64,000 nt of DNA from Actinomadura physcomitrii (GCF_008923205.2 NZ_WBMS02000001.1:187698-251697); one strand, 5' to 3'. Counted from the stretch's first letter, positions 46,541 to 57,406 are shown. The notes: a model not told the origin generated them from the letters alone. Program-made: numbers and translations.

Positions 46541-46567
46541 CCCGTCCCGTCTGCGAGACGGGACGGG
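46541..46567 (-). terminator. Hairpin between grpE and dnaJ
   Basis: CCCGTCCCGTCT (46541-46552) and AGACGGGACGGG (46556-46567) form a 12-bp perfect stem with a GCG loop, just past the grpE stop. A neighbouring GGGCCCG makes an alternative register possible. It may attenuate dnaJ-hspR-clpB relative to dnaK-grpE. Confidence 0.6.
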
Positions 46568-46579
46568 CCCACCGGTCGA

Positions 46580-47203
46580 TCACTCGCCCTCGTCGCCGCT
46601 CTCGTCGTCGGCGCCGGCGTTCGGGTCGGGCTCGGCCACCGCGACCCGGGCGGGCCGCAGGACCCGCTCCCCGATCCGGTAGCCGGGCTGCAGGACGTCC
46701 ACCACGCTCGTCTCGGTCACGTCCGCCGAGTACGAGTGCATGAGCGCCTCGTGCACGACCGGGTCGAACGGCTCGGACTTCTCGCCGAACTTCTCCAGGC
46801 CGAGCTTGCCGGTGACCGCCTCGAGGCTCTCCGCGACGGACTTGAACCCGCCGGTGAGCTCCTCGTGGTCCCGGGCGCGGCCGATGTCGTCCAGCACCGG
46901 GAGCAGCTCGGACAGCACCTGCCCGAGGGCCTGCTCGCGGACCGCGACCCGGTCCCGCTCGACCCGCTTGCGGTAGTTGTCGTACTCGGCCTTGAGCCGC
47001 TGGAGGTCGGCCAGCCGCTCGTCCAGCTGCGTCTTCAGCGAGGAGACCTCCGCATCGGATCCGCCGGTGTCGCCCGCGGCCGGGGCCTCCGGGGCCGGCG
47101 CCTCCGCCGGCTCCCGGAGCTTGCCCGTCTTCGGGTCGATGCGCCGCTTGTCGCGGATCACCGGGCCCTCCTTCTCCTCGCCCTCACGGGGAGAGGACGT
47201 CAC
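46580..47203 (-). CDS. grpE: Nucleotide exchange factor GrpE
   Basis: 207 aa from GTG 47203. The acidic N-terminus is followed by a long coiled coil (QLDERLADLQRLKAEYDNYR) and the beta domain (FDPVVHEALMHSYSADVTET, VLQPGYRIGERVLRPARVAV). It releases ADP from DnaK. The start codon overlaps the stop of the 51-codon repeat ORF (GTGA at 47200-47203), which itself overlaps the end of dnaK. The N-terminal region KRRIDPKTGKLREPAE is typical of actinobacterial GrpE. Confidence 0.95.
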   Translation of the reverse strand: MTSSPREGEEKEGPVIRDKRRIDPKTGKLREPAEAPAPEAPAAGDTGGSDAEVSSLKTQLDERLADLQRLKAEYDNYRKRVERDRVAVREQALGQVLSELLPVLDDIGRARDHEELTGGFKSVAESLEAVTGKLGLEKFGEKSEPFDPVVHEALMHSYSADVTETSVVDVLQPGYRIGERVLRPARVAVAEPDPNAGADDESGDEGE

Positions 47204-47351
47204 GAGGCACCGCCCTTCTGGGGGGCGACCGCCAGACCCCCGAGGGGGAGGGCCGAAGATCCTCGCTTCGCTGCGGTCATCGGCCGTTCCTTCTGGGGGG
47301 CGACCCCCAGACCCCCGAGGGGGAGCGCCGAAGATCCTCGCTTCGCTGCGG

Positions 47352-47355
<4 letters not shown>
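47200..47355 (-). CDS. 51-codon ORF made of a duplicated 25-codon unit, between dnaK and grpE
   Basis: On the minus strand ATG 47353-47355 overlaps the dnaK stop (ATGA), and the ORF's own TGA (47200-47202) overlaps the GTG of grpE. The ORF therefore bridges the two genes without a gap. It encodes [16 protein letters not shown] followed by GVAPQKERP, then an almost identical second copy ending in GGAS. The repeat period is 75 bp, exactly 25 codons, so both copies stay in frame. No homologue is recognised. It may be translated for coupling, or may be a dispersed repeat that happens to be open. Confidence is in the ORF, less in a protein function. Confidence 0.45.

Positions 47356-47360
<5 letters not shown>
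47214..47360. repeat. Tandem 72-bp repeat (75-bp period) at the dnaK-grpE junction
   Basis: Copies at 47214-47285 and 47289-47360 match at 70 of 72 bases, separated by 3 bases. Each copy contains CCCCCGAGGGGG and CTGGGGGGCGACCCCCAG-type dyads, so each RNA copy can form at least two hairpins. The second copy includes the last bases of dnaK. Its style suggests a dispersed structured intergenic repeat. Confidence 0.9.
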
Positions 47361-49211
<1,851 letters not shown>

Positions 49212-49327
49212 GTCTCTCGTCCTCCGTCGTTTCCGGTGTTATCGCGCCCCGGTCGCCCCCCGGGGTGCGGCCGGTCGATGTCTGTCTGTCCGCAAGAGTG
49301 CCCGGCCGCCGTCTCGTTGTCAAATGA

Positions 49328-49348
49328 CTTGAGTCGGCCAGACTCAAC
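49328..49348 (-). promoter_or_regulatory. HAIR operator (HspR-binding) upstream of dnaK
   Basis: CTTGAGT (49328-49334), a 7-base spacer, and ACTCAAC (49342-49348) match the HAIR consensus CTTGAGT-N7-ACTCAAG at 13 of 14 defined positions. It lies about 117-137 bases upstream of the dnaK start codon and explains heat-shock control of the operon. Confidence 0.9.
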
Positions 49349-49447
49349 TTTGCTGACGCTCTCCTCAACAGGACGTGTGAGCCACCTATTCCAGTTCCCG
49401 CCGAGGTGTAAGAAGTCGGGACGCACCGGGACTTCCCTCGCGAAGGC

Positions 49448-49468
49448 GATCACCCGCTCCGGGTGATC
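49448..49468 (+). promoter_or_regulatory. Dyad upstream of the subtilase gene
   Basis: GATCACCCG (49448-49456) and CGGGTGATC (49460-49468) make a 9-bp perfect stem with a CTC loop, 45 bases before the start codon at 49514. It could be an operator or a leader hairpin. Confidence 0.45.
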
Positions 49469-49513
49469 ACTAAGGACCGTCCCCCTCCCGGACGGCCTCG
49501 CAGAGGAGACTCG

Positions 49514-52500
49514 ATGACGCACAGACGCTGGAGCCGGGCCCTGCCCGGCGCCCTGCTCGGCACGCTGCTCGCGGCGGGAGCGCTCGCCGTGCTCCCCCCG
49601 CCTCCCGCCCAGGCCGCGCCCGCGGGCGGGCTCGCGCCCGGACGGTCCTGGAAGGTGACGCTGCTGACCGGCGACGTCGTCCGGGTCCGGACGGCGAAGG
49701 GCCGCGCGCCCATGGTCGCGGTGACCCCGGCGCCGGGCCGCGGCAACCACCTGTTCCGCACGGTCACCCGGCCGGACGGGCACGTGCTGGTCACCCCGCT
49801 GGACGTCGCGCGGCTGGTCGGCCCGGTGCTCGACCCCCGCCTTTTCGACGTCACGGACCTGATCGCCGCGGGCTACGACGACGCCCGCAGCGCCGACCTC
49901 CCGCTGATCGTCCAGCGCGGCGCCGGGGCGCGGACGCTGTCGGCGCTCGCCGGCGGGACGATGCGACAGGGCGTGGCGCTGCCGAGCATCGGGGCCGTCG
50001 CGGCGCGGCAGCCGAAGAAGGACGCGCGGCGGCTCGGGTCGTCGCTCGCCGCGATGGCGGGGCCGTCGCTGAAGGCGACGGGCGGTATCCGGCACGTCTG
50101 GCTGGACGGCAAGGTCAAGGCGTCGGCCCTGCCCGCCGCACCCGCCGCGCCCGCTGCGAAACTCGACGGGAACCTGGAGCAGATCGGCGCGCCGAAGGCG
50201 TGGAAGGCCGGGTACACGGGCGCGGGCGCGACGGTCGCCGTCCTCGACACGGGCGTGGACGCGACGCACCCCGATCTGAAGGGCCGGATCGCGGAGACGA
50301 AGGACTTCTCCGGCTCGCCCGACACCGGCGACCGGTTCGGGCACGGCACGCACGTCGCCGCGACGGTCGCCGGGACGGGCGCGGCGGCGGGCGGCGCCCG
50401 CACGGGCGTCGCGCCGGGTGCGAAGCTGCTGGTCGGCAAGGTGCTCGGCGACGACGGGTACGGCAGCGACTCCGCCGTGATCGCGGGCATGCAGTGGGCG
50501 GCGCCGCGCGCGAAGATCGTCAGCATGAGCCTCGGCGGCGGCGTGAGCGACGGCACGGACCCGGTGTCGCAGGCGCTGAACGGGCTGAGCGGCGAGTACG
50601 GCACGCTGTTCGTCGTCGCCGCCGGCAACGAGGGCACGATCGGCTCGGTCGAGTCGCCCGGCACGGCGGACGCGGCGCTCACCGTCGGCGCGGTCGACGG
50701 CCGGGACCGGCTCGCGGACTTCTCCAGCCGCGGCCCGCGCGCCGGCGGGCACGCCGCCAAGCCGGAGATCGTCGCGCCGGGCGTCGACATCGTCGCGGCC
50801 CGTGCGAAGGGCACCGCGATGGGCACGCCGCTCGGGCCGCTGTACACGCGGGCGTCGGGCACGTCGATGGCGACCCCGCACGTCGCGGGCGCCGCGGCGC
50901 TGCTCGCCGCGCGGCATCCGCGCTGGACGCCCGCGCAGCTCAAGGCGGCGCTGGTCGGGACGGCCGCCCCGGCGACCGGCGGCGACCTCTACGAGCGCGG
51001 CGCGGGACGGCTGGACGCCGGCGCCGCTGCGACGGGCTCGGTGCTGCCCGCGCAGGGCGTCGTCGACCTCGGCACGTCGGCGTTCCCGCAGCACAAGGCG
51101 CTGTCGGCCAAGCTCGGCTGGACGTCCCTGGCCGGCGCCGCCCAGGCCGCGCTGAGCGTGCGGGTCGTCGACCGGAAGGGCGACGAGGTGTCCGGCGCGG
51201 CGAGCCTGTCCGCGACCCGGGTCGACGTCCCGGCGGGCGGGAGCGCGTCGGCGTCGCTGACGGTCGACGCGGCGAAGCTGGCCGCGCATCCCGGACTGTA
51301 CGACGCGGAGGTGACGGCGAGAACCGGCACGACGTCCGTGCACACCTCGGTGACGTTCTACGTCGAGCCGCCGGCGCACACGCTGACCGTGAAGGCGAAC
51401 CCGCTGCCCGGCACCGACCCGGCCGACTTCTCCGGATATGCCGGAGTGGTGAACCTGGCCGACTGGGCGCTGTTCGCGCAGGCGGTCGACGCGACGCCCG
51501 ACGGGACGAAGGTCCGCGTGCCGGAGGGCCGCTACAGCGTGCTCGGCACCGTGGACGACTTCAAGGAGGGCGCCTGGCGCTCGGCGCTCGCCGGGACCCC
51601 GGAGGTCCTCGTCGACCGCGACATGACCGTGACCCTGGACGGGGCGGCGGCGAAACCGGTCACCGCGAGCGTCCAGGGCGTGTCGACGACGATGTCGATG
51701 GCCAGCGCGTCCGTCGTGCGCGGCGACCGGCAGGGCCTGTGGACGGAGGGCGTCTACACCGACGACCCGGCCGTCGCGCCCGTGTACGCGCAGCCGATGG
51801 GCGGCGCGACGACCGGGACGTTCCGCGCCTACACCGCCCACCGGCTGACCGCGCCCGGCGAGGTCTACGACCTGATCCACCCGCTCGGTGACGCGATCCC
51901 GGCGGACCCGTCGCACGTCGTCGGCGCGGCCGAGAAGGCGCGGATGGCCCGCGTCGACCAGCGGTTCGCGGCTTTCGACGGCGACACCGGCAAGGGGATC
52001 GTCGAGCACCGCTACGGCACGTCCCCCGAGGGGCTGCTGCTCGCCGGCCTCGACGCCAGCGATCCGGTCGAGTCGGGGACGGCCCGCACCGACTACGTGT
52101 CGACGGGCAAGGGCATGCTGTGGGCGGACGAGGCGTCGCCCGCCGCGATCGGGGACGGCCAGTGGGTCGACGAGCTGCCGTTCACCGAGCTGCGGCCTGG
52201 TCAGCGGCTCGCGCGCACGTGGGGCCGCCAGCCGGTGCGTCCCGGCCCGGTGGCCGGGTCGGGCGTCGCGCTGAGCGACTGCACCCCGGCTCCGCCGGCC
52301 CGCACGCGCGACCACGTCCGCGTCCAGCTGGTCGACGTCCAGACCAGGATCGACGGGTTCGACTGCGGCATCGACGGCGTCACCGGCACGCTCGCGCTCT
52401 TCGCGAACGGTGCGAAGATCGGCGGCGCGGACGGGCCGTCCGGCGACTTCGACGTCCCGTCCGGGGCGGCGGACTACCGGCTGACCTACGACAACGACGC

Positions 52501-52900
52501 CTCGAAGGCGCTGCCGGTGTCGGTCCGCACCTCGACGGCCTGGACGTTCCGCTCGGCCACGCCGCGCGGCAGCGCGAGCGCAATGCTGCCGCTGCTGCTC
52601 GTCGACTACGACCTCGGCCTCGACCTGCGCAACCAGCCGTCGGGCGAGCCCGCCGTGTTCAGCGTCGCGCGGGTCGCGGGCGCGGGCCGGGCGAAGGTCA
52701 CCGGGCTGCGGTTCTGGACGTCGGTGGACGACGGCGCGACCTGGCAGGCCGTCCCGGTGAAGGCGCTCGGCCACGGCCGGTTCAGCGCCCCGCTCCCGGC
52801 GGCGGTGCAGGGGCAGGCCGTGTCGCTGCGCGTCAGCGCCGGCGACGCGGGCGGCAGCGGCGTCGACCAGCGGATCATCCGCGCCTACCGGGTCCGGTAG
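49514..52900 (+). CDS. Secreted S8 (subtilisin-like) serine peptidase
   Basis: 1128 aa from ATG 49514, with AGAGGAGACTCG upstream. A signal peptide (residues about 5-35, ALLGTLLAAGALAVLPP) is followed by a propeptide to about 220. The S8 catalytic triad is Asp245 (VAVLDTGVDATHPDL), His280 (GHGTHVAATVAG) and Ser451 (SGTSMATPHVAG), with oxyanion Asn in VVAAGNEGTIG. The long C-terminal half (about 600 aa) is beta-rich with no recognised catalytic motif and a Cys pair in LSDCTPAPP and FDCGIDGV. It is an exported protease, perhaps self-processing. It lies directly upstream of the first ECF-sigma pair. Confidence 0.93.
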   Translation: MTHRRWSRALPGALLGTLLAAGALAVLPPPPAQAAPAGGLAPGRSWKVTLLTGDVVRVRTAKGRAPMVAVTPAPGRGNHLFRTVTRPDGHVLVTPLDVARLVGPVLDPRLFDVTDLIAAGYDDARSADLPLIVQRGAGARTLSALAGGTMRQGVALPSIGAVAARQPKKDARRLGSSLAAMAGPSLKATGGIRHVWLDGKVKASALPAAPAAPAAKLDGNLEQIGAPKAWKAGYTGAGATVAVLDTGVDATHPDLKGRIAETKDFSGSPDTGDRFGHGTHVAATVAGTGAAAGGARTGVAPGAKLLVGKVLGDDGYGSDSAVIAGMQWAAPRAKIVSMSLGGGVSDGTDPVSQALNGLSGEYGTLFVVAAGNEGTIGSVESPGTADAALTVGAVDGRDRLADFSSRGPRAGGHAAKPEIVAPGVDIVAARAKGTAMGTPLGPLYTRASGTSMATPHVAGAAALLAARHPRWTPAQLKAALVGTAAPATGGDLYERGAGRLDAGAAATGSVLPAQGVVDLGTSAFPQHKALSAKLGWTSLAGAAQAALSVRVVDRKGDEVSGAASLSATRVDVPAGGSASASLTVDAAKLAAHPGLYDAEVTARTGTTSVHTSVTFYVEPPAHTLTVKANPLPGTDPADFSGYAGVVNLADWALFAQAVDATPDGTKVRVPEGRYSVLGTVDDFKEGAWRSALAGTPEVLVDRDMTVTLDGAAAKPVTASVQGVSTTMSMASASVVRGDRQGLWTEGVYTDDPAVAPVYAQPMGGATTGTFRAYTAHRLTAPGEVYDLIHPLGDAIPADPSHVVGAAEKARMARVDQRFAAFDGDTGKGIVEHRYGTSPEGLLLAGLDASDPVESGTARTDYVSTGKGMLWADEASPAAIGDGQWVDELPFTELRPGQRLARTWGRQPVRPGPVAGSGVALSDCTPAPPARTRDHVRVQLVDVQTRIDGFDCGIDGVTGTLALFANGAKIGGADGPSGDFDVPSGAADYRLTYDNDASKALPVSVRTSTAWTFRSATPRGSASAMLPLLLVDYDLGLDLRNQPSGEPAVFSVARVAGAGRAKVTGLRFWTSVDDGATWQAVPVKALGHGRFSAPLPAAVQGQAVSLRVSAGDAGGSGVDQRIIRAYRVR

Positions 52901-52974
52901 CCGGGCTGCGAAAGCGGCGGGGGGTTCCGGGTGATACGTCTGTGACCGCCATCCGTGCGACGGAAAGGCACCAA

Positions 52975-53586
52975 ATGACAGGGGAACCCCTCGCCGCGGC
53001 TCCGGCCCGGGCCCCGCTCGGCCCGGCCGCGCCGCGGCCGTCCCTGCGCGACCCGGACCGGTTCGGCGAGGTCTTCGACGCGCACTTCGCCGAGATCCAC
53101 GGCTACGCGGCCAAGCGGCTCGGCCCGGACGCCGCGTCCGACGTCGCCTCCCAGACGTTCCTGGAGGCGTTCCGCCGCCGCGACCGCTACGACCCCGCGC
53201 GGGCGGCCGTCCGCACCTGGCTGTACGGCATCGCGACGAACCTGATCGCCAAGCACCGGCGCAGCGAGGTGCGCGCCCTGCGGGCCCGCGCCCGGCTCGG
53301 CCCCGGCGACGCCCCGGGGGAGGGCCACGCCGATGTGGTGGACGCCCGCGTCAGCGCGCAGGGCCTGCGCGGCCGGCTGGCCGGCGCGATCGCGGCGCTG
53401 CCCGCGGGGGAGCGCGACGTGCTGCTGCTCGTCGCGCTCGCCGACCTCAGCCACGAGGAGGTCGCGGCGGCGCTCGGCGTCCCGTACGGGACGGTCGGCT
53501 CCCGGCTCAGCCGGGCCAGGAAGAAGGTGCGCGAAGCACTCGGCGGGACCAACCCGATGCGCGATGTGGAGGACGACCATGGATGA
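52975..53586 (+). CDS. ECF sigma factor, pair 1
   Basis: 203 aa from ATG 52975 (GGAAAGGCACCAA upstream). Sigma2: FGEVFDAHFAEIHGYAAKRL, ASDVASQTFLEAFRRRDRYD and VRTWLYGIATNLIAKHRR. Sigma4: ALPAGERDVLLLVALADLSH and YGTVGSRLSRARKKVREAL. It is closely related to the sigma factor of pair 3. The stop overlaps the start of the CU044_5270 gene by 8 bases, so the two proteins are made together; the partner is the likely anti-sigma factor. Confidence 0.92.
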   Translation: MTGEPLAAAPARAPLGPAAPRPSLRDPDRFGEVFDAHFAEIHGYAAKRLGPDAASDVASQTFLEAFRRRDRYDPARAAVRTWLYGIATNLIAKHRRSEVRALRARARLGPGDAPGEGHADVVDARVSAQGLRGRLAGAIAALPAGERDVLLLVALADLSHEEVAAALGVPYGTVGSRLSRARKKVREALGGTNPMRDVEDDHG

Positions 53587-54784
53587 GCTGCGGACCGTCC
53601 GGGAGGCCTACGGCGAGCCCGCCCCGCCGACCGCCCGCGAGATCGCCGAGGCGCGCGCGCTGTGGGACGGGAAGCCCGCCGTGCGCCGCGCCCGGTTCGG
53701 CTGGCCGTTCCGCGCCGGCCTGGGCGTGGTCGCCGCCGGTGCCGCGGCGGCCGTCGCCGTCGCGCTGATCGGCCACGGCACGCCGGACGGCGGACCGCGC
53801 ACCGGCGCGGGCGGGCGGGGGGTGCTCGACCTGAACGAGCAGGCGGTGCTGCAGGCGGCGGCGAAGGCGGAACTGGTGCCGACCGGCAAGTACTGGTCGT
53901 CCGACCACATCCTCGGCCAGTCCTACGTCGTCCGGGCGAAGACCGGGACGTACGCGATCACCGGTGCGCTCACCGAGTCGTTCAGCTGGGCCGGGGCGCG
54001 GAAGGGGACCGGCGAGGGGTACGCGGACCGGGACCTGCCGGCAAGGCCGGCCACCCCGCAGGACGAGGCGGCGTGGCGGCGCGCCGGTTCCCCGGCGACG
54101 CTGCGGGTCTGGTCGTCCGACAAGTGGCTCACCTTCCCCACGAAGGCGACGAAGGCGGCGCGATGGCGATCGGACGGCCCCGAGGCCGGCGAGGACGCCC
54201 GGGGCGGCGGTGACTTCCTCGGCGAGTCGGTCGAGGACCTGCAGAAGCTGCCGTCGGACCCGGCCGAACTCGCCGAGATGTTCCTGACTCCGGAGCGGCT
54301 GGGAAAGGCGCTGCGCCTGCAGGCGGGACGGCAAGCGGGACGGCCGGTCGAGCCGCCCGGCGGGTGGGCCGTCCCGCAGATCGCCCGGGTGGCGTCGCTG
54401 CTGCACGCGCCGGTCCCGCCGAAGGTCCGGGCCGGGCTGATCCGCGCGCTGACCGCCCAGCCGGGCATCCACGCGATCGGCCGGGTCACCGACCCGCTGG
54501 GCCGCCGGGGGGTCGCGCTCGCCGCCGACGAGCGCGCGGTGAAGGTCACCGGCGAGTTCGGCGGGCCCGCCGACCAGCGCGGCACGTACCGCTCCCGCGA
54601 AGTGATCGTCTTCGACGAGCGCACCGGTGCGCTGCTGGCCCGCCAGAACCAGCTGACCGTGCCCGGCGGGCCGTACGCGCAGATGAAGCCGGGCTTCATC
54701 ATCGACTACTCGGCCGTCCGCTCGGCGCAGTGGACCGACGCGAAGCCAAAACCGCCCGCCTCGCTGCCGTTCCCGGTCCGCTGA
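53579..54784 (+). CDS. CU044_5270-family membrane protein, pair 1
   Basis: 401 aa from ATG 53579. A short cytoplasmic N-terminus (about 48 aa, MDELRTVREAYGEPAPP) is followed by a membrane helix at about residues 49-66 (AGLGVVAAGAAAAVAVALIG) and a large external domain. Family-conserved blocks are LDLNEQAVLQAAAKAEL, PTGKYWSSDHILGQSYVVRA, GRVTDPLGRRGVALA and the end WTDAKPKPPASLPF. Its place behind an ECF sigma gene suggests a membrane anti-sigma or sensor, although there is no HxxxCxxC zinc motif. Confidence 0.85.
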   Translation: MDELRTVREAYGEPAPPTAREIAEARALWDGKPAVRRARFGWPFRAGLGVVAAGAAAAVAVALIGHGTPDGGPRTGAGGRGVLDLNEQAVLQAAAKAELVPTGKYWSSDHILGQSYVVRAKTGTYAITGALTESFSWAGARKGTGEGYADRDLPARPATPQDEAAWRRAGSPATLRVWSSDKWLTFPTKATKAARWRSDGPEAGEDARGGGDFLGESVEDLQKLPSDPAELAEMFLTPERLGKALRLQAGRQAGRPVEPPGGWAVPQIARVASLLHAPVPPKVRAGLIRALTAQPGIHAIGRVTDPLGRRGVALAADERAVKVTGEFGGPADQRGTYRSREVIVFDERTGALLARQNQLTVPGGPYAQMKPGFIIDYSAVRSAQWTDAKPKPPASLPFPVR

Positions 54785-54861
54785 TCCGGGACGCTCCGGT
54801 AAGAAGCGGCGGCCCCGGACCACTACCCGGGTGACGGAACCCCGGACGAAGGGCTCGGACC

Positions 54862-55431
54862 TTGTCGGACCCCGAAGACACAGCCCGGTTCACGGCGCTG
54901 TACGACGCGCACCATCGGCGCGTCCACGCCTACGCCGTGAGCCGGGTCGGCGTGCAGGCCGCCGAAGAGATCACCAGCGAGACGTTCTGCGTCGCGTGGC
55001 GGCGCGTCCGCGACCTGCCGGACGAGCCGCTGCCGTGGCTGCTCGGCATCGCCCGCAACCTGCTGCGCGAGTCGTACCGGGCGCGGGACCGGCAGGACGC
55101 GCTGGCCCGCGAGCTGCGCACCTGGGCGGCCGGCGCGCCGCCCGCGGGCGACGTCGGGGAGGCGGTGACCGAGCGCGCCGGGATGCTGCGCGCGCTCGCC
55201 GCGCTGCCCGACGACGACCGGGAGCTGCTCGCCCTCGTGGCCTGGCACGGGCTGGCGCCGGGCGAGGCGGCGAAGGTCCTGCGCTGCTCGAAGGCCTCGT
55301 TCTACGTGCGGCTGCACCGGGCGCGGCGGCGGCTGGAGCGCGCGCTGACCGCGGAGTCGCGGGCGCCCGACCCGGGCGCGCCCGCCCGCGCCCCGTCCCT
55401 GGTCAGTGCCGAGAGGAAGGCCGTCCGATGA
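54862..55431 (+). CDS. ECF sigma factor, pair 2 (different sigma lineage)
   Basis: 189 aa from TTG 54862; no better in-frame start is visible and the domain begins at once (SDPEDTARFTALYDAHHRRV). Sigma2: AAEEITSETFCVAWRRVRDL and LPWLLGIARNLLRESYRA. Sigma4: ALPDDDRELLALVAWHGLAP and CSKASFYVRLHRARRRLER. It differs clearly from the factors of pairs 1 and 3 although its partner is homologous. The stop overlaps the next start (ATGA at 55428-55431). Confidence 0.9.
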   Translation: MSDPEDTARFTALYDAHHRRVHAYAVSRVGVQAAEEITSETFCVAWRRVRDLPDEPLPWLLGIARNLLRESYRARDRQDALARELRTWAAGAPPAGDVGEAVTERAGMLRALAALPDDDRELLALVAWHGLAPGEAAKVLRCSKASFYVRLHRARRRLERALTAESRAPDPGAPARAPSLVSAERKAVR

Positions 55432-56639
55432 AGCACGACGTCATGAAAGCGCTGGCCGACGCGCGGCCGGAGCAGCTCGACCCGCCGGCGGACCCGGCCG
55501 CGGCCCGCGCGCGCCGTGAGCGCGACCTCGGCCGCGCGTTCCTGGCCGACCCCGACGCCGCGCCCGCCGGGGGACGGGCGCGGGTGGGACGTCCCGTCCG
55601 CTGGACGCTGCTCGGCGTCGTCGCGGCCGGGGCCGCGGCCGCCGTGGCGGTCGCGACGGTCGGCTCGTCCGGATCGTCGCGCGCGCCGGGCGGGCCCGGG
55701 GCGTCCGGGAGCATCGACCTGAACAAGCAGGCGGTGCTCGCCGCGGCCACCAAGGCGGAGCAGGCGCCGACGGGGAGGTACTGGTACACCGACCAGCTCG
55801 ACGGCCAGTCCTACATCATGCGGGCGAGAACCGGCGCGTACGCGATCGCCGGCGCGCAGAGCGAGTCGTTCAGCTGGCACGGCGCGAAGTCCGGCATGGG
55901 CGAGGCGTACTACCTGCGCGACCTGCCCGCCCGCCCGCTGACCGAGCGGGACGAGGCGCTGTGGCGCAAGGCGGGCGCGCCGTCGACCTTCCGCGTCCGG
56001 ACCGACGGCGGCACCACCACGTACTCCACCAGGGCCACGAAGTGGCGGTCGAGCGGCCCGGAGGCGGGCGCCGACCCGCGCGGCGGCGGGGAGTTCCTCG
56101 GCATGTCGGCCGAGGAGCTGTGGAAGCTGCCGGCGGACCCCGCGAAGCTCGCCCGGATGTTCCTGAGCCGCGCCGAGGCGGGTGCCGCCACGGGCGCCGA
56201 CCCGAAGAGCGGGCGCGCCCCGGACACCGGGCACGCCGCCGACGCCGGGCTCTGGCGGGTCGCGTCGCTGCTCGGCGGCGCGCCGGTGCCGCCGAAGGCG
56301 CGGGCGGGCCTGATGCGGGCGCTGGCCGCGCAGCCGGGCGTCCAGGCGATCGGGCGCGTCACCGACCCGCTGGGCCGCCGGGGCGTCGCGCTGGCCTCCG
56401 CCGAGCGCACCACGACGATCACGGACGGGCCGGCGGCCGAACGCGGCACGTACGGCTCCCGCGAGGTGATCGTCTTCGACGAGGCGACCGGCGCGCTGCT
56501 GTCCGTGCAGGACACCCTGACCCGGCCGGGCGGCGAGTACGCGCAGATGAAGCCCGGGTTCATCATCAGCTACACGGCGACCCGCACGGCGCAGTGGACC
56601 GACGCGAAGCCGGAACCGCCCGCGAAGCTTCCCTTCTAG
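55428..56639 (+). CDS. CU044_5270-family membrane protein, pair 2
   Basis: 403 aa from ATG 55428, overlapping the sigma stop. A cytoplasmic segment of about 55 aa (MKHDVMKALADARPEQLDPP) is followed by a membrane helix at about 56-75 (LLGVVAAGAAAAVAVATVG) and a large external domain. Shared blocks with pairs 1 and 3 are IDLNKQAVLAAATKAEQ, PTGRYWYTDQLDGQSYIMRA, RVTDPLGRRGVALA and WTDAKPEPPAKLPF. Probably the membrane regulator of the adjacent sigma factor. Confidence 0.85.
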   Translation: MKHDVMKALADARPEQLDPPADPAAARARRERDLGRAFLADPDAAPAGGRARVGRPVRWTLLGVVAAGAAAAVAVATVGSSGSSRAPGGPGASGSIDLNKQAVLAAATKAEQAPTGRYWYTDQLDGQSYIMRARTGAYAIAGAQSESFSWHGAKSGMGEAYYLRDLPARPLTERDEALWRKAGAPSTFRVRTDGGTTTYSTRATKWRSSGPEAGADPRGGGEFLGMSAEELWKLPADPAKLARMFLSRAEAGAATGADPKSGRAPDTGHAADAGLWRVASLLGGAPVPPKARAGLMRALAAQPGVQAIGRVTDPLGRRGVALASAERTTTITDGPAAERGTYGSREVIVFDEATGALLSVQDTLTRPGGEYAQMKPGFIISYTATRTAQWTDAKPEPPAKLPF

Positions 56640-56690
56640 CCCCCCGCCCGGGGTGAGCGCTGCCGTTGTCCCATGGCGATCGCCCCCGTC

Positions 56691-56725
56691 TCGCCCTCCG
56701 CCCGACCGTCCCGGGCGGAGGGCGA
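56691..56725 (+). terminator. Hairpin between pair 2 and pair 3
   Basis: TCGCCCTCCGCCCG (56691-56704) and CGGGCGGAGGGCGA (56712-56725) form a perfect 14-bp stem with a 7-base loop. It separates the second and third modules and implies an independent promoter for pair 3. Confidence 0.7.
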
Positions 56726-56791
56726 AGGCGTTCGAGGGGATCGGTTGAGAACGGGGTGTTCCGTCCCTCCCCCCACAGCGAGGATTCGTCC

Positions 56792-57406
56792 ATGGCACAC
56801 GACCGCCCGCCGGAGCGCGAGGCCCCGGCCGGGCCACGCTCCGACGCCGAGGTGATCGTCCGTTCGCGGCGAGAACCGGACGCGTTCGCGGAGATCTTCC
56901 ACCGCCACTTCGCCGAGATCCACCGGTACGCGGCCCGCCGGCTCGGCCCCGACGCGGCCGACGACATCGCCGCCGAGACCTTCCTCGTCGCGTTCCGCAA
57001 GCGCGGCCGCTTCGACCCCGAGCGCGGCACGGTCCGCCCCTGGCTGTACGGGATCGTCACCCGGCTGATCGGCCTGCACCGGCGCAGCGAGGGCCGGCGG
57101 TACCGGGCGCTCGCCCGCACGCCCGCCGAGAACGTCCACGACGGGCACGAGGACCTGGTCGCGGCGCGCGTCACCGCCGGCGACGCCGGCGCGGACATCG
57201 CGGACGCGCTGGCCCGGCTGCCGCGCGGGGAGCGGGACGTCCTGCTCCTGGTGGCACTGGCCGACCTGTCCTACGAGGAGGTCGGGCAGGCGCTCGGCCT
57301 GAAGACGGGCACGGTCGCGTCCCGGCTGCACCGGGCCCGGCGCCGGCTGCGCGAGGCGCTCGGCGCGGAGTTCAAGGCTTCGATCACGGAGGAGGCGACG
57401 GCATGA
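56792..57406 (+). CDS. ECF sigma factor, pair 3
   Basis: 204 aa from ATG 56792 (GCGAGGATTCG upstream). Sigma2: FAEIFHRHFAEIHRYAARRL, ADDIAAETFLVAFRKRGRFD and VRPWLYGIVTRLIGLHRR. Sigma4: RLPRGERDVLLLVALADLSY and KTGTVASRLHRARRRLREAL. Near-parallel to pair 1 across the whole length, so recent duplication is likely. The ATG of the partner gene overlaps its stop (ATGA at 57403-57406). Confidence 0.92.
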   Translation: MAHDRPPEREAPAGPRSDAEVIVRSRREPDAFAEIFHRHFAEIHRYAARRLGPDAADDIAAETFLVAFRKRGRFDPERGTVRPWLYGIVTRLIGLHRRSEGRRYRALARTPAENVHDGHEDLVAARVTAGDAGADIADALARLPRGERDVLLLVALADLSYEEVGQALGLKTGTVASRLHRARRRLREALGAEFKASITEEATA

